64,000 nucleotides of DNA from Acinetobacter haemolyticus CIP 64.3 = MTCC 9819 (GTDB taxonomy: Bacteria > Pseudomonadota > Gammaproteobacteria > Pseudomonadales > Moraxellaceae): NCBI RefSeq assembly GCF_000369065.1, contig NZ_KB849800.1:1-64000 (forward strand). The letters run 5' to 3'. The position numbers and the translations under genes are program-made. Shown one piece after another: positions 11,213 to 18,417 of the stretch (the first letter of the stretch is position 1; each line of letters begins with the position of its first letter). The notes below the pieces were generated by a model. The model did no database searches and was not told where the DNA came from. It worked only from the letters and a program-made list of their open reading frames with translations.

Positions 11213-12061
11213 ATGAAAATGTTTACTAAACTAGTTTTAGTTTCTTCAATGGCGATTAGCGCAAATGCAATGGCTATGCAGTCAATGGATGATGCTGCAC
11301 TAAGCGCTGCAACAGGTCAAGATGGGATCAATATCGGTATTGCTTTAGATGCTGGTGGTATCTCTATCGACAAATTATATATTCACGATAACGATGGTTT
11401 GCAAACATCAACAGGTATTACTGGTGCAACTGGTGTAGCAGGTGCTATTTCAATTGATGGTCTTTCTATCACTCAAAGTGGTACTGGCAATTTACTTGAT
11501 TTAGTGATTGATACTGATGCGGGTACTTCAGGCGCATTCCTGAATATCGCAGCAAACGTTGGTGCTGTAGATATTAGTATTGGTTCGATTGGTGTTGCTG
11601 CATCAAATGGTTCAACATTAACCGATACTACAACTGCTGTTCGTGGTGTAACAGGTACAACTTCTGAAATTCTTACTGGCCTAGACCTATCTTTAGGTGC
11701 GATCTCTGCTAATGTTCAACTAGGTGCTACACCTCAAGGTGCAATGATTAAATTAGACTCTACTCTACAAGGTGGTTTGACGATTAGTGACCTTGGTATT
11801 AATGATGCTGCGGGCGGTGGTCAAATCTATCTAGATAATATCTATGTACGTGGTACGGGTAATGCAAATGGTGATTTAGATATCAATACTGATATTTCTG
11901 TGACAACTTCAGGTCTTCAATTGAAAAACAACAGTACTCAGGGTATGAATGTTTATATCCAAGGTGTTCGTTTAGGTAGTGATACAGCGGCATCAATTGG
12001 TGATGTGGAAATCCAAGGTTTAAATGTTGGCTCATCAACAATTACGATTTCTGGTCACTAA
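11213..12061 (+). CDS. filA: FilA, secreted beta-rich Gly/Ala/Thr protein (DUF6160-like)
   Basis: First gene of the Acinetobacter fil cluster, usually annotated as a putative pilus or fimbrial component; the biochemical role is not established. The start is ATG 11213 (MKMFTKLVLVSSMAISANA, 282 residues), with a Sec signal peptide likely cut after ANAMA. The mature N terminus carries the MDDAALSAATGQDGI motif seen in DUF6160-type proteins. The rest is cysteine-free and very rich in Gly, Ala, Ser, Thr, Asn and Asp, with alternating hydrophobic residues (ISIDGLSI, VDISIGSIGV, LTISDLGI), suggesting a repetitive beta structure suited to a fibre or surface protein. A strong terminator directly after the gene suggests that filA is made in excess over the downstream genes. 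Confidence 0.8.
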   Translation: MKMFTKLVLVSSMAISANAMAMQSMDDAALSAATGQDGINIGIALDAGGISIDKLYIHDNDGLQTSTGITGATGVAGAISIDGLSITQSGTGNLLDLVIDTDAGTSGAFLNIAANVGAVDISIGSIGVAASNGSTLTDTTTAVRGVTGTTSEILTGLDLSLGAISANVQLGATPQGAMIKLDSTLQGGLTISDLGINDAAGGGQIYLDNIYVRGTGNANGDLDINTDISVTTSGLQLKNNSTQGMNVYIQGVRLGSDTAASIGDVEIQGLNVGSSTITISGH

Positions 12062-12074
12062 TCAATTTTCAAAC

Positions 12075-12102
12075 AAAAAAAGCGCATTTTGCGCTTTTTT
12101 TG
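12075..12102 (+). terminator. Rho-independent terminator between filA and filB
   Basis: AAAAAAGCGC pairs with GCGCTTTTTT across a short ATTTT loop and runs into Ts, 14 bases after the filA stop. It would partly separate filA expression from filB-filF. Confidence 0.9.
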
Positions 12103-12333
12103 TTTATTGAAAATAATCTTTATGAACTAAAAGTACCTTACAGATATTTTTATGGATACATAAAGCTGGTCTTATTAAAGAAAATATACATTTCGTCAAA
12201 AAAAATAAAAAAAAGCTGTATTTTTTCATAAAAAAAGGTATCTTCAACATGCAGGGACGTAGTGTTTTAATGATTGAAACACTAAAAATAAAATGAATAA
12301 GGCAAGTGCTGCCACGGTTAGAAAAAGAGACTT

Positions 12334-13167
12334 ATGTTAGAGATCGCTTTAGGCTCGGCATTGATGTATTACTTTACAACGCAAGCCTTTGAAATAGAAA
12401 AAAAACCAGATGGGACTGTGTATTACACAGAAACATTGGACTCTCGTAACCCTTCCTTTACGCGGAATCACCGTGAAGCCGTTACTATTAAGCCAGCTGT
12501 GGAAGATCAGTTTCGCGGTATTGTACGTCAAGCTTACGACTATAGCTGTGGTTCAGCAGCATTAACTACATTATTAAATGGTTATGCTGGTTTAAGTTTA
12601 ACAGAACAGCAAACAATGTCTGGTTTACTACAATACGGTGAATATCAGCGAATTATTGAACGTCGTAGCTTTTCTTTATTAGATATGAAGCGTTTCGTGA
12701 CTGCACTAGGATTAAACAGTGGGGGATATCGAGGACAGTTTTCTGATCTTATCGCATTAAAGCAACCTGCAATTGTTCCAATTACTTACGCTGGTTTTAA
12801 ACATTTTGTTGTTTATAAGGCATATAAAGATGGACGTGTTTATGTAGCTGATCCAGCATTAGGAAATATCAGTTTTGACGAGACACGTTTCAAAGAAGTT
12901 TGGGATAATAATACGCTTTTCTTGGTTGATGTACCCGAGCCTTATCGTAAGGATCTTTTGGCTTTACAGGATGCAGATATGCGGCATGTCGAAGATGCGA
13001 CAATCAATAAATACGCGCTTGCCGATATTCAATTCCAAACACCGCGTTTTGAGCGTTTAGCAGATCGTGCTTCGACGATGCGTCGAGTTTTGGATACAAA
13101 TTCAAATTCAACGACCCATAATCAACCGATTACGACTTATATGCGGATGTACTATAAACGCAAATAG
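12334..13167 (+). CDS. filB: FilB, C39-family cysteine peptidase-like protein
   Basis: Peptidase C39-like protein of 277 residues. The catalytic Cys lies in YDYSCGSAALTTLL (about residues 68-81), the His in HFVVYKAY (about 155) and the Asp in VADPALGN (about 172), giving a full papain-type triad. C39 domains process exported substrates, often in bacteriocin ABC exporters, but here there is no transporter domain, so it resembles stand-alone periplasmic forms such as FapD of the Pseudomonas functional amyloid system. The N terminus has only a short hydrophobic stretch (LEIALGSALMYYF), so export is not certain. An overlapping upstream mini-ORF from 12293 ends within the start region. An IS lies 14 bp after the stop codon. 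Confidence 0.82.
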   Translation: MLEIALGSALMYYFTTQAFEIEKKPDGTVYYTETLDSRNPSFTRNHREAVTIKPAVEDQFRGIVRQAYDYSCGSAALTTLLNGYAGLSLTEQQTMSGLLQYGEYQRIIERRSFSLLDMKRFVTALGLNSGGYRGQFSDLIALKQPAIVPITYAGFKHFVVYKAYKDGRVYVADPALGNISFDETRFKEVWDNNTLFLVDVPEPYRKDLLALQDADMRHVEDATINKYALADIQFQTPRFERLADRASTMRRVLDTNSNSTTHNQPITTYMRMYYKRK

Positions 13168-13213
13168 CTCTTAAGTTTTAGCTTTGTACACGACAAAAAA
13201 AGATAACTCATTG

Positions 13214-13241
13214 AAATAATGGCATAATACTTGTTTTCTGA
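13214..13241 (-). promoter_or_regulatory. Outward-facing IS promoter (copy 1)
   Basis: Near the left end, reading outward on the minus strand, TCAGAA (13241-13236) and TTATTT (13219-13214) are 16 bp apart. They correspond in place and spacing to the known ISAba1 outward promoter. Here it points into the 3' end of filB, antisense. Confidence 0.6.
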
Positions 13242-13249
13242 CGACGAAT

Positions 13250-13810
13250 ATGATGACACATTTCAATGAGTTACATCTCATCTTAAACAAATATCTAAAG
13301 TGGAACAAGTCACATGCAAAATGTTTTACACTGATTATGCTTGCATTAATTGTAAAACAGACATGTAATCTTTCTTCTGCATCTAAAGCCTTACCCATCA
13401 AGTGCTTACCACAATCATTTTATCGACGTATACAACGCTTCTTTGCAGATCAGTATTTCGATTATCGTCAAATTTCTCAGTTAATTTTCAATATATTTTC
13501 ATTCGATAAAGTCCAATTAACTTTGGATAGAACTAATTGGAAATGGGGAAAACGAGATATTAATATCTTGATGTTAGCCATCGTCTATCGTGGAATAGCG
13601 ATACCTATTGTTTGGACATTGCTCAATAAACGTGGAAATTCAGATACAAAAGAGCGTATTGCTTTGATTCAACGCTTTATCTCCATTTTTGGTAAAGATC
13701 GTATTGTGAATGTGTTTGCAGACAGAGAATTTATCGGTGAGAAATGGTTTACATGGTTAATTGAAAATGACATTAACTTCTGTATACGTGTTAAAAAAAC
13801 TTTATTGTGA
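13250..13810 (+). CDS. IS4-family transposase, N-terminal ORF (copy 1)
   Basis: First part of the transposase (186 residues). It carries the first two catalytic acidic residues of the DDE triad in LTLDRTNWKWGK and VFADREFIGEKWF, plus the NLSSASKALP DNA-binding region near residue 40. It ends in a TGA overlapped by the GTG start of the second ORF. A run of seven A residues at 13793-13799 lies just before the stop; a -1 shift there joins the frames through a continuous KKNFIVTNHL reading, so the full transposase is probably made by frameshifting. Confidence 0.9.
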   Translation: MMTHFNELHLILNKYLKWNKSHAKCFTLIMLALIVKQTCNLSSASKALPIKCLPQSFYRRIQRFFADQYFDYRQISQLIFNIFSFDKVQLTLDRTNWKWGKRDINILMLAIVYRGIAIPIVWTLLNKRGNSDTKERIALIQRFISIFGKDRIVNVFADREFIGEKWFTWLIENDINFCIRVKKTLL

Positions 13811-14343
13811 CCAATCACTTAGCCAAGAATCATAAAATTAGTGATTTATTTCGTCATCTTCAAGTTGGTCAAACTGAATGTCGTAAACGACGTATTTGGG
13901 TTGGTCGAGTGAAACTGTATATTAGTGCGCTACGATTAGAAGATGGAGAGCTTTTACTTGTTGTTTCTCCTATGTTTAATGCTTCTGCTATTCGTGATTA
14001 TGCATTACGCTGGGAAATCGAAACGTTATTTAGTTGTCTCAAAGGACGTGGATTCAATCTTGAAAATACTCGTTTAACAGACCCTAGACGAGTCAAGAAA
14101 TTGATAGCAGTGCTAGCTATCGGTTTCTGTTGGTGCTATTTAACAGGTGAATGGCAACATGATCGGAAAAAAGCGATAAAAATAAAGAAGCATGGACGAC
14201 TTTCAGTAAGTTTATTTCGCTACGGTTTGGACTATGTTCAAATGGCTATTCTACGTTTGATTGGTTTTGGAAAAAAAGAAGAATTTAAGAAAGTGCTAGC
14301 AATTTTAAGAAAGAAAAAGCCTGATAGGACAAGGATCCTATGA
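13807..14343 (+). CDS. IS4-family transposase, C-terminal ORF (copy 1)
   Basis: Second part of the transposase (178 residues), beginning at GTG 13807 in the -1 frame relative to the first ORF. It has the IS4 signature Y-(2)-R-(3)-E-(6)-K in YALRWEIETLFSCLK, which supplies the final catalytic Glu. The Lys/Arg-rich C terminus is typical. On its own it would not be an active transposase; joined with the upstream frame it gives a product of about 360 residues. The split is normal for ISAba1-type elements and not a sign of decay. Confidence 0.88.
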   Translation: MTNHLAKNHKISDLFRHLQVGQTECRKRRIWVGRVKLYISALRLEDGELLLVVSPMFNASAIRDYALRWEIETLFSCLKGRGFNLENTRLTDPRRVKKLIAVLAIGFCWCYLTGEWQHDRKKAIKIKKHGRLSVSLFRYGLDYVQMAILRLIGFGKKEEFKKVLAILRKKKPDRTRIL

Positions 14344-14399
14344 AATTTGTCGTGTACAGAGAAGTTTTAGTAAATTTAATGCATAAGTAGGATGTTATA

Positions 14400-15515
14400 A
14401 TGAATAATCAATGGATGAATATGAGTGTGCTTGCCCTAAGTTTAAGTGCAATCACAACAACTCTTTATGCGGAAGATCAGCCACAAGATAATACGGAGCA
14501 AGTATTGGTTGAGGAGGTAAATCAATCAATAGATACTACTGTACAGTCATCTCCAACTGAAAATAGTGCAAATCAAGCTGCAACCGCATTGCAACAACAA
14601 GAAGGTGATGCATCACAAGAGACCAATTTACAGGAAGTCTTTACTTCTAGTGAGCGTCAGTATTCGTTGATTAAAAAAGGTGTCATTTCCTCATATTATG
14701 ATATTGATTATACCTACTATCGAGATAGTCGTATTGATGCAGCGATGGAGAATGGAGACTTAACAAATCTCCGTGTTGAAGAGGATGCAAACCATACACT
14801 CACCAATACGTTCACCTTACAATATGGTCTATTAGACAATCTTACCTTATCGGCATCCTTGCCCTTTATGGCGAAGAAACAGCTGCTAGATGATAAAACT
14901 GCAGCGGGTTTAGGGGATATTTCATTTGGAGCGCGTTGGGAACCATTTCCACTAAAACAAGGACGTCTTCCTTTAATCATTTTTGGTAGTTTATCAACCA
15001 AAACAGGTGATAGTCCTTATGAAATTGCGATTGATGAGTTGTCTACTGGTAAAGGTTATTATTCAGTCGGTGGTGGTGTAAGTACCCGTAAATATATCGA
15101 TCCAGTGGTTTTATTTAGTTCTGTTTCAGCAAGTTATGGTTTTAAAGAAACGGGCTTAAATCAATTACGTGGTGGTGGTGCGAATGGGCCACGTATTTTG
15201 GATAGTTTTGATCCTGGTCTAAGTGGTGGTTTTGCGTTTGGTTTCGCTTATTCGTTTAACTACGATGTTTCACTGACGATGTCCTATCAACAAAGCTTCA
15301 ATACGGGTGCCAAGTTCTATTTTAAAAATGGTGAAAGCTTTAAATCCGCTGATCAAAGTAGTTCCATGCTGTCCTTTGCTTTAGGCGTCCGTGTATCACC
15401 AGCCACAATTGTTAATGGAACAGTTGGGATTGGCTTAACCGAAGATGCACCAGACGTTACTTTGGGCTTGTCTTTCCCGCTTGATATTATAGGTTTCGGC
15501 AAGAAGCTGCGTTAA
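14400..15515 (+). CDS. filC: FilC, outer-membrane beta-barrel protein
   Basis: 371-residue exported protein with a Sec signal peptide (cut after TTTLYA, about residue 24). A low-complexity Gln/Thr/Ser/Glu-rich linker (about 25-85) follows, then a predicted transmembrane beta barrel. The barrel part has the alternating pattern of MetA-pathway/phenol-degradation-type outer-membrane proteins (LTLSASLPFM, GLGDISFGARWEPF, LSGGFAFGFAYSFN) and ends in a hydrophobic strand. A barrel with an N-terminal extension in an operon with a C39 peptidase recalls FapF, the amyloid secretion pore. The IS inserted 39 bp upstream of the ATG separates the gene from filB, so its expression may depend on readthrough from the element. 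filD follows after 6 bp. Confidence 0.75.
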   Translation: MNNQWMNMSVLALSLSAITTTLYAEDQPQDNTEQVLVEEVNQSIDTTVQSSPTENSANQAATALQQQEGDASQETNLQEVFTSSERQYSLIKKGVISSYYDIDYTYYRDSRIDAAMENGDLTNLRVEEDANHTLTNTFTLQYGLLDNLTLSASLPFMAKKQLLDDKTAAGLGDISFGARWEPFPLKQGRLPLIIFGSLSTKTGDSPYEIAIDELSTGKGYYSVGGGVSTRKYIDPVVLFSSVSASYGFKETGLNQLRGGGANGPRILDSFDPGLSGGFAFGFAYSFNYDVSLTMSYQQSFNTGAKFYFKNGESFKSADQSSSMLSFALGVRVSPATIVNGTVGIGLTEDAPDVTLGLSFPLDIIGFGKKLR

Positions 15516-15521
15516 GGAGAT

Positions 15522-17192
15522 GTGAAGGTGAAATACCCTAAATTATGTCCCTTGACGATTAGTATTTTAATTGTGGGACTATCCAACATTACTCATGCTC
15601 AATTGGGGCAAGACTTATCTGTTGATCTCAGATCTTTGGCATTGGGGAATGCTGTAACAGCAGACCCTCCAGGGATTAGTGCGGTTCATTTTAACCCTGC
15701 AGCACTGGCGAAACTTGATGGTTTACAAACCGATGTTCAGGGGATTTTAGCTAACTTTTCAATTAAACGAGATTATACAGCACCTGCAGGTTATAACGTT
15801 TTTGGCTATTCTGATGACCCGCTTGTTTGTAATGATGGTCCTGAGATCGATGCTCGGATTTGTACAGATTTTAAGGGAACTGTATCTGGGGATGTGGAGT
15901 ATGCGAGTATTTATGTTCCAATCCTAAAAAAGATTGTTGATTTAGGTCCCAATATGCCGATAGCGGCTCCGACTGCTGGGATATCTTATAAGCCACCAGG
16001 ATCAAAAGTCACTTATGCGACGGCCGTGTACGCACCTTTGGTTGCCGGTTTTGGTGCTGAAGATGGTAATCCAAGTAATTATATGGGACAACAAGTTGCA
16101 TTAGAGCGTATTACTTATTTGTCTCCATCTTTTGGTTATCAAGTCAATGACCATTTATCCATTGGTGCATCGATTGGTATGTCTTATCAAGCGATTGCAA
16201 TGAAAACTGATCTGCGGTTTCCCAATGAAATGATTGGTGTGTTGCGGATGGTTGATGAAGTTGTTTGTGCTCCATTTAAAGGCAATGGCGATATTATTAC
16301 CGATTTACTGCTTTTTGGTATGTGTAACTCTAAAGAGGCAATGAATCCATTTAATAAAATGGGAGCACTTGATGTTGCTATGGAGCAATCATTAAGCCCG
16401 AGTTATAACTTAGGTATTTTATGGGAACCAACAGATGACTTTAGCTTTGGTATGGTTTATCAAAGTGAAGCAAAAATGCGTTTGCGCGGCAAATATTTAA
16501 TTAATAATGCTGTTGCGCCGCAGCAGTTAGTTGCAGGCCTTAACTCTTCTGCAACGGGGCAAGTTTTAGCCGCAATTTTGGGGTTGCCTGGTTTTGTGCC
16601 TGATATTGAGTCTGGCTTAGTGGCGATGGATTTTAAATATCCGCAGCATTTTAAAGCTGGGATTAAATACAAGATATTCCCAGATTTACAAATGAACTTT
16701 GATGTTGGTTGGACGGATTTCTCGGCATGGGATAAATTCAAATTTGAATTTGATCGTCAAATTTCCTTGTTAAAAGTTGCAAAACTATTATCTGCGGATG
16801 TTTCAGATCGATCACTCGCATTGCCATTACGCTTTCAGTCCGCATGGCGATGGGGAATCGGTTTTGAATATTCTGCAACGGATCGTTTAAAGTTACGTAT
16901 GGGATATGAACCTCGAACCAGTTCTATTCCTGATGATAAGCGAAATACGATGGTTCCGATTAACAACGCTCAATTATTCGGTTTAGGTTTAGGTTATCGG
17001 TTTGATCAGGACACTGATCTAGATTTATCGATTGGCTTCTTGCGTAGTCGTGATGATATTCCTGCGAATACCAGTAGTCTAGCCAACAAAACGGGGGTTG
17101 ATAATATCTTACTCAATCCATATGCAGGGCTTGATATTAAAACCAATACCAAAGTGACTCTACTCGGTATTAACTATAGAACAAGATGGTAA
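15522..17192 (+). CDS. filD: FilD, FadL/OmpP1-family outer-membrane protein
   Basis: 556-residue outer-membrane protein with a Sec signal peptide (cut after NITHA, about residue 26). The mature N terminus has the FadL-like pattern SLALGNAVTADPPGISAVHFNPAALAKL, and the barrel shows paired strands such as LSPSFGYQVNDHLSIGASIG and YNLGILWEPTDDFSFGMVYQ. FadL-type barrels pass hydrophobic compounds, but inside this operon the protein could serve assembly or anchoring instead. The start is GTG 15522, with GGAGATGTGAAG around it; GTG 15528 is an alternative. It overlaps filE by 7 bp, showing close co-transcription. Confidence 0.8.
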   Translation: MKVKYPKLCPLTISILIVGLSNITHAQLGQDLSVDLRSLALGNAVTADPPGISAVHFNPAALAKLDGLQTDVQGILANFSIKRDYTAPAGYNVFGYSDDPLVCNDGPEIDARICTDFKGTVSGDVEYASIYVPILKKIVDLGPNMPIAAPTAGISYKPPGSKVTYATAVYAPLVAGFGAEDGNPSNYMGQQVALERITYLSPSFGYQVNDHLSIGASIGMSYQAIAMKTDLRFPNEMIGVLRMVDEVVCAPFKGNGDIITDLLLFGMCNSKEAMNPFNKMGALDVAMEQSLSPSYNLGILWEPTDDFSFGMVYQSEAKMRLRGKYLINNAVAPQQLVAGLNSSATGQVLAAILGLPGFVPDIESGLVAMDFKYPQHFKAGIKYKIFPDLQMNFDVGWTDFSAWDKFKFEFDRQISLLKVAKLLSADVSDRSLALPLRFQSAWRWGIGFEYSATDRLKLRMGYEPRTSSIPDDKRNTMVPINNAQLFGLGLGYRFDQDTDLDLSIGFLRSRDDIPANTSSLANKTGVDNILLNPYAGLDIKTNTKVTLLGINYRTRW

Positions 17193-18397
17193 TGCAAAAT
17201 ATAATTAAACAAGGGTCCAAATTTGCGATTTTAATATTGGCTATCGCATGTGCAAATGGCTCAAATAGTTACGCTGATGGTTTTTATACAATCATTGGGC
17301 TAGATGGTCGTCCAATGATTGTTCCTACACGTAATGCAAAACAGGATGTTGTTGAAAAAAAACAAGTAGATAAAGAGGTTCCTGATCAAACAAAAGTAAA
17401 AAGTATTGATACAGCACAATCCTCGCCATCTCGACCATTAGAAGTAAACTCAATTACGATTAAACAGCCGAAATCTCCTCAAACTTTGTCTGTAGAACCT
17501 CCATCTAAGGTTGACAATATTAGCTCAAAGCGATTAGAAACCTTGAATCAGATTGAGCAAGTAAATCCTGCCGCACAGCAAAAACATACTCCACCTTCCA
17601 AAGTTGAAAAAGAAGTTAAAGCTCCTATTGTACAAGAGCAAAAAACTTCCCCCATTATAGAGACTGCTGATGTTGCAGTTGCACAGAATAAATCAATCGT
17701 TAAAGAAAAGTCTCCTAGTGCTTTTGAAAAAATTGATGGTATAGAATATGTAAATAGCGATTACCTAGAAGATCAGGAGTTTAATTTAGACGGAAAGAAA
17801 CGATTTTATATGATGCCAGACGGAAGTGGTCGCCTTGAAACTGTTGAGCGTAAAAAAGGTGTGAGTCGTTCTGTTTTAGATAAATTGTTAAATCGTTCTG
17901 TTCAATCTACCGCACCGATCGCATTGTCTGAAAGTTATATACGTTTGTCTGCACAAGATCTTGCGCTTGCCTTTGAAAATGATCAATGTTTTTTAAAGGA
18001 TTATTCTAAATCAATTAAAACAGTGACTTCTCAAAAAGATATTGGATTATGGCCGCGAAAGCCATTAAAAGAAAAGTTTGAATATGATTTAGTGAAGTTA
18101 GACGATTCAGTCCAGTATTTACAAATTGACTCGTATGCTGGAAGTAATCAAAAACCGCTATATTATTGGCCTTTGGTGGTATTTTTAGATAAAGAAGGGT
18201 GTATCAAAGAAGGGGTGAGTGGTTTTAAAAGTGGAACCACAAATGCGAATTTGTTACAACACGCTGCAATATATGGCGTGATTAGAGTGCCACTTGATGC
18301 TCAGTATGTCATGGTGACACCACTAGCATCTGCAGTAGATGTTCCTGAACAAGAACTTTCGAATCAAGGCCAAATCAAGATATCGGTAATACAGTAA
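17186..18397 (+). CDS. filE: FilE, exported protein with disordered linker
   Basis: 403-residue protein of the fil operon, usually called a putative pilus assembly protein; function unproven. It has a signal peptide (cut near NSYA, about residue 31), an exposed segment DGFYTIIGLDGRPMIVP, a long Lys/Pro/Gln/Ser-rich disordered region (about 50-180) and a C-terminal folded domain (about 185-403) with FYMMPDGSGRLETVE and YWPLVVFLDKEGCIKEGVSG. ATG 17186 overlaps the end of filD; ATG 17192, which overlaps the filD stop as TAATG, is a good alternative. The layout suggests a periplasm-spanning or surface adaptor. Confidence 0.75.
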   Translation: MVMQNIIKQGSKFAILILAIACANGSNSYADGFYTIIGLDGRPMIVPTRNAKQDVVEKKQVDKEVPDQTKVKSIDTAQSSPSRPLEVNSITIKQPKSPQTLSVEPPSKVDNISSKRLETLNQIEQVNPAAQQKHTPPSKVEKEVKAPIVQEQKTSPIIETADVAVAQNKSIVKEKSPSAFEKIDGIEYVNSDYLEDQEFNLDGKKRFYMMPDGSGRLETVERKKGVSRSVLDKLLNRSVQSTAPIALSESYIRLSAQDLALAFENDQCFLKDYSKSIKTVTSQKDIGLWPRKPLKEKFEYDLVKLDDSVQYLQIDSYAGSNQKPLYYWPLVVFLDKEGCIKEGVSGFKSGTTNANLLQHAAIYGVIRVPLDAQYVMVTPLASAVDVPEQELSNQGQIKISVIQ

Positions 18398-18417
18398 TAA
18401 TTTAGGATAAATGAATT

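Larger units (their letters stand above)
13182..14361 (+). mobile_element. IS4-family ISAba1-like insertion sequence, copy 1
   Basis: Complete 1180-bp element. The inverted ends are CTTTGTACACGACAAA (left) and the complement of TTTGTCGTGTACAGAG (right). It is flanked by a perfect 9-bp target duplication AAGTTTTAG at 13173-13181 and 14362-14370. Length, ends, 9-bp duplication and a transposase split over two frames are the features of ISAba1 and its relatives. It sits between filB and filC in the same direction as the operon. By reading, it appears identical to the copy at 41020-42199. Confidence 0.96.

Noticed and set aside
13250..14343. Transposase pseudogene due to the internal stop
   Set aside because: Both copies have the same split, with intact catalytic residues and fresh target duplications; this is the normal two-frame layout.
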